Under the pieces are notes generated by a model that saw nothing but the letters and a program-made list of their open reading frames with translations, ran no database searches and was not told the origin of the DNA. DNA of 64,000 nt from Caballeronia sp. SEWSISQ10-4 2 (GTDB lineage: Bacteria; Pseudomonadota; Gammaproteobacteria; Burkholderiales; Burkholderiaceae): assembly GCF_030464885.1 (NCBI RefSeq), contig NZ_JALPRJ010000004.1:62001-126000 (forward strand), written 5' to 3'. Shown here one piece after another: positions 47,303 to 55,810 of this stretch. The first letter of the stretch is position 1; each line of letters starts with the position of its first letter. Position numbers and translations under genes: made by a program.

Positions 47303-48079
47303 ATGTCGAAAGGGAAACTCTTAAGTTGTCTGTTGGGCCTGTTGTTCGCCTCCATTTCCACCTCCGGTATGGCCGCGCAAGGAACCCTGACCGTCGGGAC
47401 CGAGGGCGACGCGCCTCCGTACAGCATGGCCGACGCCAGCGGTAACGTAACGGGGTTTGACGCGGACGTTGCGCGATCGATTTGCACAAAGCTAAATGTC
47501 ACCTGCAAATTTGTGGTCCAGGGTTTCGATACATTGATCCCGGCACTCGATGCGAAGCGGTTCGACATCATCATCTCTGGTCTGGGAATTACCGAGGAGC
47601 GAAAAAAGAAAATCGGCTACTCGATCCCCTACGCCTCGGCGCCACAATATTTCATCGTGCCCAAGGGGTCGCCGCTTGCGAAGATCACTTCACTGCCTCC
47701 GCTTCTCGCGGCGCTGAAGGGGAAATCCATTGGCGTCGTCACAGGGACGACCTACTCACGATTTATTGCGAAGAACATTCCTGATGCAACGATCAAGAGC
47801 TACGATTCTTTGACCCAACTCGAGAGTGACTTGAGCGCAAGGCGGTTCGATGCCGCGTTCGATGACGGCTCGTCTTGGACCGACTACCTGAAAAAACCGG
47901 AAGGGGCGAATTTCGAACAGGTTCCGGTCAAGGTCGTAGCCACTGACGACCCGACCACACTGGGTCATGGCATGGGCGTCGGCATTCGCAAGGACAATCA
48001 GGACCTGACCAAGAAGATCGACATTGCACTCTGCGACATCATCAAGAGCGGTCAAATGAAAGCCATGAGCGAGAAGTAG
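47303..48079 (+). CDS. amino acid ABC transporter binding protein, ended by an in-frame amber
   Basis: This periplasmic binding protein of family 3 has 258 residues. It has a signal peptide (MSKGKLLSCLLGLLFASIST, cleaved near AAQGT) and the family motif FDADVARSICTKLNVTCKFV. ATG 47303 fits GGAG seven bases upstream. The reading frame ends AMSEK-TAG at 48077-48079, but the next codons read FSDDYSLTCK and then TAA at 48110-48112, exactly the usual family ending (K-W-F-x-x-D-Y-S). The TAG is thus probably a mutated TGG. The loss is about 11 residues, which may or may not abolish function. Confidence 0.9.
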   Translation: MSKGKLLSCLLGLLFASISTSGMAAQGTLTVGTEGDAPPYSMADASGNVTGFDADVARSICTKLNVTCKFVVQGFDTLIPALDAKRFDIIISGLGITEERKKKIGYSIPYASAPQYFIVPKGSPLAKITSLPPLLAALKGKSIGVVTGTTYSRFIAKNIPDATIKSYDSLTQLESDLSARRFDAAFDDGSSWTDYLKKPEGANFEQVPVKVVATDDPTTLGHGMGVGIRKDNQDLTKKIDIALCDIIKSGQMKAMSEK

Positions 48080-48130
48080 TTCAGCGACGACTACTCGCTC
48101 ACCTGCAAGTAACTTATCTCTGGAGCCATC

Positions 48131-48844
48131 ATGGATATCGCCCTTTCACGCCTGCTATGGGAGGACGGATGGGGCTTGTCCATTCTTCGCGGGAGTGCTG
48201 TCACCGTTGCAGTGGGGGTGCTCGGGATGGGTCTTGGGATGCTGCTCGGACTCCTCCTGGCCGCGGTGAAGTGGGCTCGTGTTCCCGTCGCGTCGCAAGT
48301 GGTCGATGTATATACGGTGATCGTTCGAAGCGTTCCGGGGCTGTTAGTGGTGTACCTGATCTTCTTCGGATCGGTCGAGTTCGTAGCGAGAGTCGGCACG
48401 TTCTTTGGCTATGCCGATGCGTTTCAAAGCGCTTACTCGTTCATCGTCGGGGTGGTTTCGGTGGGAGCCATCGCCGCAGCATATGCGGCAGAGGTATTCC
48501 GCGGTGCGCTCGATGCTATTCATCCGGGACAGATCGAGGCAGCCCGGGCCGTCGGGATGCAAACGCGCAAGCTCTACACACGAATCATTGGTCCCCAGAT
48601 GTTCCGCTACGCATTGCCCGGTATCAGCAACGTCTGGCAGGCGACGATCAAGGATACATCGCTCGTTTCGGTGACAGGACTGGCAGAACTCATTCGCGTT
48701 GCTTACATCGGCGCAGGCACAACCCGGCAACCGCTGATCTTCTTCGTCATCGCAGCAATCGTGTTCTTCGTGATCACCCTATTTAGCCAGGTCGCCTTCG
48801 GTCTGGTCGAGCGCAACTTGAATCGCGGCGTGAGGGTGGTGTAA
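48131..48844 (+). CDS. polar amino acid ABC transporter permease (HisQ-like)
   Basis: This 237-residue permease of the HisMQ family begins with ATG 48131 after GGAG. The coupling loop that contacts the ATPase is HPGQIEAARAVGMQTRKLYT near residue 140. It has about five hydrophobic helices. Its stop is two bases before the next permease start, so the two are co-translated and form a heterodimer. Confidence 0.95.
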   Translation: MDIALSRLLWEDGWGLSILRGSAVTVAVGVLGMGLGMLLGLLLAAVKWARVPVASQVVDVYTVIVRSVPGLLVVYLIFFGSVEFVARVGTFFGYADAFQSAYSFIVGVVSVGAIAAAYAAEVFRGALDAIHPGQIEAARAVGMQTRKLYTRIIGPQMFRYALPGISNVWQATIKDTSLVSVTGLAELIRVAYIGAGTTRQPLIFFVIAAIVFFVITLFSQVAFGLVERNLNRGVRVV

Positions 48845-48846
48845 GC

Positions 48847-49578
48847 ATGGACCTCGAACTTATTCAACGCGCAATCCCTCTGCTTCTCAAGGGACTGGTG
48901 ACGACGCTCGAAATAGGTCTCGTGGCGATCGTTATCGGGTTTCCACTTGGCCTTGGCTTTGCACTCGCCAGACTATCGTCGAACCGCAGCCTCGCGGCAT
49001 TTGCCGTGCTCTATAGCATGGTGTTTCGAGGCACCCCACTGCTAGTGCAGATTTTCATCATCTATTTTGGACTGGGACAGCTGCAGTTTCTCAGGGACCA
49101 GACAGCCCTCTGGTGGTTCTTCAGCGATGGATTCAACTGCGCGACGCTCGCCATTACGCTGAATACGGCAGCCTATACGTCGGAGATTCTCAGGGGTGGC
49201 CTGATGGGGATTCCTGCCGGTGAGATAGAGGCTGCTCGTGCATGCGGAATGTCGAACTGGCTATGCTTCCGGCGCATCAGATTTCCGATCGCATTTCGCC
49301 TGGCGCTCCCGGCATATACGAACGAGATCACTGTTATCGTCAAGGAGTCCAGTCTCGCATCGACCGTTACGGTTCTCGAGATTACCGGCCTGGCCAAACG
49401 CTTGATGAGCGAGACGTTCGCGGTTATTGAAGTCTTCACGTTGGCCGGCTTGCTTTATCTGGTTGTCAACTTTGCGGTCTTGCTCGTGATGCGATCGTGG
49501 CTCGAACCGAAACTGTCTATGCATCGGACTACGAGTAGAGCGGTTTTTTGGTTTCGGCCCCATCGCCGACGAGTGTGA
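48847..49578 (+). CDS. polar amino acid ABC transporter permease (HisM-like)
   Basis: This 243-residue second permease has the family N-terminus IPLLLKGLVTTLEIGLVAIV and the coupling loop IPAGEIEAARACGMSNWLCF. Motif FRGTPLLVQIFIIYFGLG is typical of polar amino acid permeases. The C-terminal ten or so residues are arginine-rich and unlike the family, perhaps an extended end. It completes the four-gene transporter. Confidence 0.94.
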   Translation: MDLELIQRAIPLLLKGLVTTLEIGLVAIVIGFPLGLGFALARLSSNRSLAAFAVLYSMVFRGTPLLVQIFIIYFGLGQLQFLRDQTALWWFFSDGFNCATLAITLNTAAYTSEILRGGLMGIPAGEIEAARACGMSNWLCFRRIRFPIAFRLALPAYTNEITVIVKESSLASTVTVLEITGLAKRLMSETFAVIEVFTLAGLLYLVVNFAVLLVMRSWLEPKLSMHRTTSRAVFWFRPHRRRV

Positions 49579-49681
49579 AGACCAGGGCGCGGCGCGTAGC
49601 GTGTGTCGCAACGTCGTCGTCGCGTGATCGCTCGAAACTTGAGAAGCGGTTGATTGAATACATCCTTGGAGCGCTTTCCTT

Positions 49682-50776
49682 ATGGGCCATGTTGTCGTTG
49701 TGGGAGCTGGAATCGTGGGTCTTTCTGTGTCCCGTGCTGCATTGCTGAACGGGCATGCGGTCACCCTTCTTGAGCAAGGCACTATCGCCAACCCGAGCGC
49801 CGCGTCCTACGATCAGCATCGAATGATCCGCTACCAATACGGCGACGCAGAAGGCTATACCCGGATGGTGGGTGACGCATTCGATGCGTGGGATCGTCTG
49901 TGGGACGATCTTGGCGTCCGGCATTTCTCCAACACCGGAACGATGGGTATTTCTCTGGCGGCCGAAGACTACACGGACCGGAGCCTGTCGACGTTTCGCA
50001 AGCTAGGCATCCCGCACGAAGTGCTCGATCGGGAAGCCGTTGAACAGACATGTCCTCAATTGAGCTTGCCCGTAACCAGTTGGGGGCTCCTGTCGCGAGC
50101 AGGAGGTGCGCTTTTTGCCAGTCGCATCGTTGATGACCTGGCCCGCTGGGTCTCGGACAGGGGCATCGAGAATCGAATTCATAGCAAAGCGGTGCGGGTT
50201 GATCCAGCGCGTGGCGAGGTCGTATTGGAGGATGGGTCGGCTGTGTCAGGCGATCTCGTGGTCGTTGCCGCCGGTGCGTGGCTTCCCGAACTCCTACCCG
50301 GCTATGCAGGGATGCCCACCTTCCGGCAGGCTGTCTGCTACGTGGAGCCGCCAGAAGAATACCTCGACGCCTGGCGCAACAGCCCCTGCCTCACCGATCT
50401 CGGCCCCGGCGATAACTACGCAATCTCGCCCACGCAAGGAACGGGATTGAAGTTCGGCTCTGGCAGTCACAGGAGGCGCGGGCGACCCAGCGATGGATTC
50501 CAAGCTCAGCCATCCGAAGGGCATGAGGTCATTAGCCACTTTTCCCCGTTTCTTCGGCAGGCCGACCGATACAAGCCGGTTCGCATGCAGGTTGGTTACT
50601 ACGTGATGGACGCGAGTGGGCGCTTTCGCGTGGAAGCACAGGGACGCACCGTGGTGATCACGAACTGCGACGGACAGATGTTCAAGTTCGGTCCACTCAT
50701 CGGAGTGCGCGTCATGGAGAGCTTCGACGGCAAGCAATCCGCGGCAGAGTTGAACCGGTGGGCCGCGGGGTATTGA
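49682..50776 (+). CDS. FAD-dependent amine/sarcosine oxidase-like protein
   Basis: This 364-residue protein of the DAO family has the FAD Rossmann motif HVVVVGAGIVGLSVSRAAL and the C-terminal region TVVITNCDGQMFKFGPLIGV, characteristic of monomeric sarcosine oxidase/N-methyl-tryptophan-oxidase-like enzymes. Oxidation of a secondary or primary amine of an amino acid fits the neighbouring transporter and aminotransferase. GGAG lies about nine bases before ATG 49682. It is the last intact gene of the operon. Confidence 0.88.
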   Translation: MGHVVVVGAGIVGLSVSRAALLNGHAVTLLEQGTIANPSAASYDQHRMIRYQYGDAEGYTRMVGDAFDAWDRLWDDLGVRHFSNTGTMGISLAAEDYTDRSLSTFRKLGIPHEVLDREAVEQTCPQLSLPVTSWGLLSRAGGALFASRIVDDLARWVSDRGIENRIHSKAVRVDPARGEVVLEDGSAVSGDLVVVAAGAWLPELLPGYAGMPTFRQAVCYVEPPEEYLDAWRNSPCLTDLGPGDNYAISPTQGTGLKFGSGSHRRRGRPSDGFQAQPSEGHEVISHFSPFLRQADRYKPVRMQVGYYVMDASGRFRVEAQGRTVVITNCDGQMFKFGPLIGVRVMESFDGKQSAAELNRWAAGY

Positions 50777-50848
50777 TCGGATTGATCCCGGTCTCGCGGG
50801 TATTCAAGTGCCTGAGCCATCAAAAATTAGAAAAGCCAGGGCAGCGAC

Positions 50849-50878
50849 ATGACCATTCTCTACAAGGCCGACCCGGGA
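50849..50878 (+). pseudogene. ghrA: first codons of a glyoxylate/hydroxypyruvate reductase A-like gene
   Basis: The ten codons MTILYKADPG, after a purine-rich leader (AGGGCAGCGAC), match the start of GhrA-type 2-hydroxyacid dehydrogenases. The resemblance then stops and the frame continues without similarity into the Rrf2 region. This suggests that the operon once continued with ghrA and was cut here. The match is short, so it may be coincidence. Confidence 0.45.
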
Positions 50879-50955
50879 GATGCACTGTTACCGCCTAAGG
50901 GCGCAGCACTACTATTATCGATAGTCGCAAAGAGGTTGACTGAGTCTGTTTTATA

Positions 50956-50974
50956 TGTAACCATTGCAATTACA
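50956..50974 (+). promoter_or_regulatory. inverted repeat upstream of Rrf2 gene
   Basis: TGTAA, nine bases, TTACA, ending 16 bases before the Rrf2 ATG at 50991. The half-sites are the same as in the palindrome at 51460-51474 ahead of azoR, suggesting a site shared by both promoters, probably for the Rrf2 regulator. Confidence 0.4.
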
Positions 50975-50990
50975 CATGGTGAGAATCAAA

Positions 50991-51437
50991 ATGCCTACGA
51001 GTACACGTTTTGCCGTGGCCATCCACACCCTTGCCGCACTTGCGGTGAGCGACCACAAGCCCATGCGCTCCGAGGACTTGGCATACAGCGCCAATACCAA
51101 CGCCGTCGTTATTCGAGGGCTACTTTCGCGCCTGATCGAAGCTGGGTTGACAACATCCCAACTCGGGGCTGGCGGGGGTGCCATGCTTGCAAAACCCGCG
51201 GCGCAGATCAGGTTGCTAGACGTATATGAGGCGGTGGAAGATACCGAACTTTTCACGCTGCATCGGACGCCGCCCTGCGCAACTTGCGTTGTGGGCGGGA
51301 ACATCCAGGCTGCGATGGGGCCTGCCCTGAATAGGGCACGTACGGCGCTTGAAAACGAGCTTGCAGGGGTGACGATTGCCGATATAGCTGCCGAAGTTGC
51401 GCGGCTTGGTAAATTTACTATGCCCTTAGTCTGGTAG
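50991..51437 (+). CDS. Rrf2-family transcriptional regulator
   Basis: This 148-residue Rrf2-type winged-helix protein starts MPTSTRFAVAIHTLAALAVS; ATG 50991 has GGTGAG eight bases upstream. The helix-turn-helix covers RSEDLAYSANTNAVVIRGLL and the wing LTTSQLGAGGGAMLAKPAA. The Cys pair CATC (about 104-107) could sense redox state or bind a metal, but the three-Cys pattern of iron-sulfur Rrf2 proteins is not obvious; it resembles the YwnA branch. It precedes azoR, its probable target. Confidence 0.9.
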   Translation: MPTSTRFAVAIHTLAALAVSDHKPMRSEDLAYSANTNAVVIRGLLSRLIEAGLTTSQLGAGGGAMLAKPAAQIRLLDVYEAVEDTELFTLHRTPPCATCVVGGNIQAAMGPALNRARTALENELAGVTIADIAAEVARLGKFTMPLVW

Positions 51438-51459
51438 TTTTTTTATCTCTAAATGTCAC

Positions 51460-51474
51460 TGTGTAAATTACACA
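51460..51474 (+). promoter_or_regulatory. palindrome in Rrf2-azoR gap
   Basis: Perfect inverted repeat TGTGTAA-A-TTACACA, 210 bases before the azoR ATG and 23 bases after the Rrf2 stop. Candidate operator for the Rrf2 protein. Confidence 0.5.
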
Positions 51475-51683
51475 CATTTAAGTGAGGCACTACATGATCT
51501 GATCACGATCTGCAACCCTCTCGCTCGTTCGCGCGGCGACGACAGTGCTTGTCCACTGATAGAGCGAGGCGCTTCACCATATCTAGCCAGCAGGAATGCG
51601 GGCTTCGCTGGGAGGGATATTCATCGGTTTTTCCTAACCTCTGTCTCTCACACCACATCCGCAATCGTTTCGACAGGTCCAAC

Positions 51684-52301
51684 ATGCCAACACTTCTCGC
51701 AATCGAGGTTAGCCCTCGTCTCGACTATTCCACCTCCCGCAAACTGACTGGGGAGTTCATCGAAAAATGGAAGCTTGAGCATCCCGGCGGCTCTGTCATC
51801 ATTCGCGATCTGATCAAGACACACCTTCCATTTGTTGATCTACCGTGGATCGGCGGAGCTTTCACTCCGCCAGAACAGCACACACCGGAACTGGCGGCGG
51901 CGATCAAGGTTTCTGACGATCTCATCGCGGAATTGAAGTCGGCGGACCAGATCGTCATCGGCACACCGATGTACAACTTCTCTATTCCGGCCATCCTGAA
52001 GGCCTATATCGACCAGGTTGTTCGCGTTGGCATCACGTTTACCATGGACTATGAAGGCTTGTTGACCGACAAGAAAGCAACCGTCATTGTGACGTCCGGA
52101 AGCGACTTCGCTCCCGGCACGAAATATGAGTCCTTTAACGTCGCAAGCGGCTATCTACGACAGATCCTTGGATTGATTGGGATAACTAATGTTGATGTAG
52201 TACTCGCGGGACGAGCGTTGACCGTGGACTACGGCGAGAAGACGATGGAAGAGTTCGTCGGTCAATTCGCCCACGCACTTTCACTTGCTGCGCAAGCCTG
52301 A
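51684..52301 (+). CDS. azoR: FMN-dependent NADH:quinone oxidoreductase (azoreductase)
   Basis: This 205-residue flavodoxin-like enzyme of the AzoR family reduces quinones and azo compounds with NADH. The FMN-binding motif is VIGTPMYNFSIPAILKAYID, and the N-terminus LAIEVSPRLDYSTSRKLT carries the phosphate-binding serines. ATG 51684 was chosen; a reading 45 codons longer has no family similarity in its extension. Quinone or electrophile stress sensed by the upstream Rrf2 protein would be a logical inducer. Confidence 0.92.
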   Translation: MPTLLAIEVSPRLDYSTSRKLTGEFIEKWKLEHPGGSVIIRDLIKTHLPFVDLPWIGGAFTPPEQHTPELAAAIKVSDDLIAELKSADQIVIGTPMYNFSIPAILKAYIDQVVRVGITFTMDYEGLLTDKKATVIVTSGSDFAPGTKYESFNVASGYLRQILGLIGITNVDVVLAGRALTVDYGEKTMEEFVGQFAHALSLAAQA

Positions 52302-52772
52302 CTAGGGAAGATGAACCATTGTGTTCGATGTTCAGATGAGGACGTCGCCAGCAAATTCCATCAGGGCCCGCAGGCGCATACCGGCCCGCGCAAACGGGCC
52401 GGACATAAGCGTGTTGCTTTTACCTGCCAGCCAACATCGCAACTCTGTTTCCAATCCGGGAGGCGTCCGCATAAGACCTTCCCTAAAGCGCATTTACGAC
52501 GATGCCTTCAACGCAATGCCCTACAAAAAATTGCGCTTACGCGGATTCGCGTAAGCGCGCATAAAAACATCCGTCCTCGTTTGACGTGAACAAACGCGGA
52601 CCTTAGGGCAGATTTAGTTGGCTCACCTCGGAAACGGGCCCTCGGCCGCCGCCATGTCGACGGTCGGATGCGGATCTTTCAAAAAGCGCAACGCTGCTTC
52701 GTTCTAGCTTCGACACGGCCCCGTCCTGCAGACCGTGTTCCCAAACACACCGGATCACGATGGAGAAGAGCG
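52302..52772. other. intergenic interval with hairpins
   Basis: 471 bases between azoR and the muramidase gene. Two short frames exist but have no recognisable features. A GC-rich hairpin lies at 52381-52402 (CCGGCCCG / CGGGCCGG, six-base loop) and a longer one at 52533-52558 (listed separately). Promoter elements for the muramidase operon should lie at 52600-52760, but none is clear. Confidence 0.45.
52533..52558. terminator. terminator-like hairpin
   Basis: Perfect 11-bp stem GCGCTTACGCG / CGCGTAAGCGC with a GATT loop, preceded by an A-tract and followed by GCATAAAAA. On the minus strand the A-tract becomes a T-tract, so it could stop minus-strand transcription. Confidence 0.55.
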
Positions 52773-53255
52773 ATGAGCAGCTTCGACGATGCATTTAAGT
52801 CCCTGATCGGAAGCGAAGGGGGCTATTCCTTCAACCCGGCCGATCCGGGTGGGGAAACCATGTGGGGCGTGACCGCACGCGTCGCCCGTACGTATGGATA
52901 TGCCGGACCGATGAAGGACCTGCCTCTCGCCACGGCAAAGGAGATTGCCAAGACGAAATACTGGGACCCGCTGCGCCTAGATGAATTCGATCCGCGCGTG
53001 GCGTTTCAGATCTTCGACGCCAACTACAACGGCGGCCTTGTCGTGCTCTGGATGCAGAAGGCGTCTGACGCGGAACCGGACGGCAAGTTTGGCCAGCAGA
53101 CGGTCGATGCGGTGAAGAATGCCGATCCGCTCAAGTTCGTGATGCGGTTTGCGGCCTTTCGCCTGCGCTACCTGAAGGGTCTGCATGCCTGGCCCAGCTT
53201 CAGCCGCGGATGGACCGACAGGATGGCCAAGAATCTCTTACTGGGAGCAATCTGA
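52773..53255 (+). CDS. GH108 N-acetylmuramidase (endolysin-like)
   Basis: This 160-residue peptidoglycan hydrolase of glycoside hydrolase family 108 carries the catalytic Glu15 in GSEGGYSFNPADPGGETMWG, the family signature. The C-terminal part (DAEPDGKFGQQTVDAVKNAD, then FAAFRLRYLKGL) is the associated peptidoglycan-binding region. There is no signal peptide, so it needs a holin or similar route. ATG 52773 follows GGAGAAGAGCG. Its TGA overlaps the next start (TGATG). GH108 includes phage lysins and TtsA, the muramidase that releases typhoid toxin. Confidence 0.93.
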   Translation: MSSFDDAFKSLIGSEGGYSFNPADPGGETMWGVTARVARTYGYAGPMKDLPLATAKEIAKTKYWDPLRLDEFDPRVAFQIFDANYNGGLVVLWMQKASDAEPDGKFGQQTVDAVKNADPLKFVMRFAAFRLRYLKGLHAWPSFSRGWTDRMAKNLLLGAI

Positions 53256-53962
53256 TGGACTGGACCAAGGTAGCATCAACGATAGGCGGGACGGCGCCGC
53301 TTCTCGCCGGACTCATCGGCGGCCCGGTCGGACTGGGGGTGACCGCTGCCGCCACGCTCCTGTCGCACGTACTCGGAACGCCGAACGATCCCCAAGCGAT
53401 CGAGACGGCGCTTCAGGATCCGAGCGCACTCGACAAGGTGCGGCAGGCGGAGAGCGCGAACGCGGTTCAGCTTCAGCAACTCGCGGTGACGGCGGCGCAA
53501 GCCCAGTTGACCCATGAGATCGAACTGGCTCGTGTGAATGCGGAAGACCGCAAGGACGCTAGGGCGATGGGTATCGCCACGCGGGACTGGGTGCCCAAGG
53601 TCCTTGCGATGGCGGTAACGATCGGCTTCTTCGGCATCTTCGTTCTGATGGCGCTGTACGCCCTGCCGGAAACCAACCGCAATCTCGTCAACGTGACTCT
53701 CGGTTCACTCGGCACGGCGTGGATCAGCATCATCGGCTATTACTTTGGAACGTCCGCGGGGTCCGCCAGAAAGACGGAATTGCTGGCGCAGTCGAGCCCC
53801 CCGGTCACGACGCCGGACAGCGCCGCCGCACCGCGCGCGCCAGCGACGAAGCCTGGCGCCGTGCCGCCGCAGGCGCCATCGCCAATGGGCGGCACAGCAC
53901 TCGATGAACTGTTTCCGCCGTTTTCTCCCGGCGCACAGGGGCCGGTCTTCACCGGCGGCTGA
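53255..53962 (+). CDS. three-helix holin-like membrane protein
   Basis: This 235-residue protein looks like the GTA/phage 3TM holin group. Hydrophobic helices lie at about 13-39 (LLAGLIGGPVGLGVTAAATL), 115-136 (VLAMAVTIGFFGIFVLMAL) and 145-165 (TLGSLGTAWISIIGYYFG). An Ala/Gln-rich coiled coil (about 58-100) separates the first two. The C-terminal 60 residues are Pro/Ala-rich and longer than in usual holins. It overlaps the muramidase stop, so the two are co-translated, as in lysis or type 10 secretion cassettes. Confidence 0.8.
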   Translation: MDWTKVASTIGGTAPLLAGLIGGPVGLGVTAAATLLSHVLGTPNDPQAIETALQDPSALDKVRQAESANAVQLQQLAVTAAQAQLTHEIELARVNAEDRKDARAMGIATRDWVPKVLAMAVTIGFFGIFVLMALYALPETNRNLVNVTLGSLGTAWISIIGYYFGTSAGSARKTELLAQSSPPVTTPDSAAAPRAPATKPGAVPPQAPSPMGGTALDELFPPFSPGAQGPVFTGG

Positions 53963-54006
53963 TCGCAGCAGACCGGCACACCGCACGGACGCTGACGATG
54001 CTAAGT

Positions 54007-54046
54007 GGTCGCATTGCCGCACGAGGGATCGTGCGGCAATGCGACC
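54007..54046 (+). promoter_or_regulatory. perfect 18-bp inverted repeat inside the operon
   Basis: GGTCGCATTGCCGCACGA and its exact reverse complement, separated by GGGA. It lies 45 bases after the holin stop and 88 before the next gene. No T-tract follows, so it is more likely an RNA-processing, attenuation or mRNA-stabilising hairpin than a simple terminator. Confidence 0.7.
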
Positions 54047-54133
54047 GCCGATTGGAAAGCTGTCCGGGCGCCAGCCCGGGGGAACTTCGTCCCGATTTCA
54101 AGCCTGCAACCGCTGAACCTGAAAGGACCTGTC

Positions 54134-55810
54134 ATGAGCACGCCCGATAATGAGCCTCGCGCTTTAGCCGTCGATCTGTTGTCTGAAATAATTTCCTACA
54201 TCAAGCAGAGCCGCCCTACGAGGACCGATGACAAGGCGACCGTGGGATTCGTGTACTCCCAGTTGCGTGTCGGCCAGATGATCTCCGCGACCGACTTCGG
54301 TAGAGCATGGAGTCCGATCGGCGGATCGCCGACCCAGGGCACGGGTGCGCAACAACCCCCGGCCGGCACTGATCCCGCGGCCGTCGCCACGGCGGCAACG
54401 GCTGCGGCTGCGGTGGCTCAGAACGTCAAGCGTGCGATGCAGGCGACGTATAACACCGAGCAGCTCGTCAATACGATGCTCATCGTGACCGATAACGGCA
54501 CGCTCGAGACCTATAGCGGCGGCGGAAGACATCTCTCGTTCGCATACAAGGAAATACTCGACGCGATGGAAGCCCCGCCGGCGCCGCCCCGTTCCGCGGC
54601 GGACCAGCAGCGCATCGACGCGGCCACCAAGGTGCTTTGGTCGGCGGACAACACGCCGACGCCGCTCTACAACACCTACAAGAGAAACCAGACGGCTTAC
54701 GCCGTGGCCAAGGCCAACTACGTTGTGAACAGCAACCGCCTGCTTGCGGACCCGGCGCAGGCAGACTCAGCGCCGATGCTGCTCGATCCCTACGACACCG
54801 CCGTTCGCCAGGCCTACGATCAGTGGAAGGCGCAAGGTGCGAACGATGTCGAGGCCGCGCTCGCGACGGTGGAATCGCTGGGCGTCCCGCTCGAGCAGGG
54901 CGCGATTGCCGACGCACGCAAGCTGATGGATGCCTGGAGCATTCCGGTTCCGAACGTCCCGGGCGTGAAGGAGCCGTATTCTTATGTGCTGCCGTCCGAC
55001 TGGGCAGCGTTCGACGTCGACAACATCGGCTGGACCCAGCTAACGCTCACGCAAAGCGACTACAACTCGCACTACGCATCGAACCAGTACCAGGTCAATT
55101 CGGGTAGCTGGCGGGGCAGTTCGGAATCGTCGAGCGGCGACGTGGGCGCGAGCATCATGGGCTTCGGCTTCAACGGCTCCTATAGCGAACAGGATTCGAG
55201 CAATCAGAGCGAATCCTCTGGTAGTTCGGCCACTTATGGCTCTTTTCACAATGACGCCAAGAACCTTTCGATCGACCTCGAATATGGTCTTTGCGAGATC
55301 GTGCGGCCCTGGCTGATCACTGATCTATTCCAGCTCAAGAACTGGTATCTGAAGGGCGAGAAGGCCAATTGCATCAGCGACGGATCCATCACGGGTCAAG
55401 TGCTCAAGAACGACCCATTGCTGCCGATGATACCCACGCACTTCCTCGTGATCCGCAATGTCAGGATCTATACGCAGGAATGGAACAACGACGGGGCGAC
55501 GCTCAGCAACTACTTTCAGAAGAGCGAAGGCAGCAACCAGCAGCATTCGAGCTCCGCGAGCGGAAAGGTCGAAGTGCCGGTATTCGGGCCAATCTGTCTC
55601 GACGCCGGCGCGTCGCATAGCGAAAGCGGGTATGGCGGACAGTATCAGGACGAGGCCGGCAACAGTTTCTCAAACGACTACAAAGCCCACTTCGAGGCGG
55701 GCGCGTTGACGATCCGCGGTGCGCAAATTGTCGCGTGGCTCAGCGAGGTACTGCCAGCATGTCCTCCTGTCGACGATCCAGCACTCGCAGTGAAGAAGGT
55801 GGCCGCATGA
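54134..55810 (+). CDS. unknown large protein A, paralogue of the next gene
   Basis: I do not recognise this 558-residue protein. ATG 54134 has AGGA eight bases upstream. It has no signal peptide or membrane helix. The N-terminal 60 residues are helical; an Ala-rich linker lies near 75-100. Residues about 325-375 are a Ser/Gly/Asn-rich stretch with alternating polar and hydrophobic residues (GDVGASIMGFGFNGSYSEQD), reminiscent of membrane-insertion hairpins of beta pore-forming toxins. The C-terminal domain has IDLEYGLCEIVRPWLITDLF, FLVIRNVRIY, VFGPICLDAG and RGAQIVAWLSEVLPACPP. Candidate cargo of the neighbouring holin/muramidase pair; this is inference. Confidence 0.8.
   Translation: MSTPDNEPRALAVDLLSEIISYIKQSRPTRTDDKATVGFVYSQLRVGQMISATDFGRAWSPIGGSPTQGTGAQQPPAGTDPAAVATAATAAAAVAQNVKRAMQATYNTEQLVNTMLIVTDNGTLETYSGGGRHLSFAYKEILDAMEAPPAPPRSAADQQRIDAATKVLWSADNTPTPLYNTYKRNQTAYAVAKANYVVNSNRLLADPAQADSAPMLLDPYDTAVRQAYDQWKAQGANDVEAALATVESLGVPLEQGAIADARKLMDAWSIPVPNVPGVKEPYSYVLPSDWAAFDVDNIGWTQLTLTQSDYNSHYASNQYQVNSGSWRGSSESSSGDVGASIMGFGFNGSYSEQDSSNQSESSGSSATYGSFHNDAKNLSIDLEYGLCEIVRPWLITDLFQLKNWYLKGEKANCISDGSITGQVLKNDPLLPMIPTHFLVIRNVRIYTQEWNNDGATLSNYFQKSEGSNQQHSSSASGKVEVPVFGPICLDAGASHSESGYGGQYQDEAGNSFSNDYKAHFEAGALTIRGAQIVAWLSEVLPACPPVDDPALAVKKVAA

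Noticed and set aside
52311-52589. Two overlapping short frames after azoR
   Set aside because: Both run through hairpin-rich non-coding sequence, and neither has a recognisable domain.
52773-53962. Prophage reading of the muramidase and holin
   Set aside because: A lysis pair alone would suggest a prophage, but no capsid, portal, terminase, tail or replication gene is visible on either side within the window, so a prophage call is not supported here.
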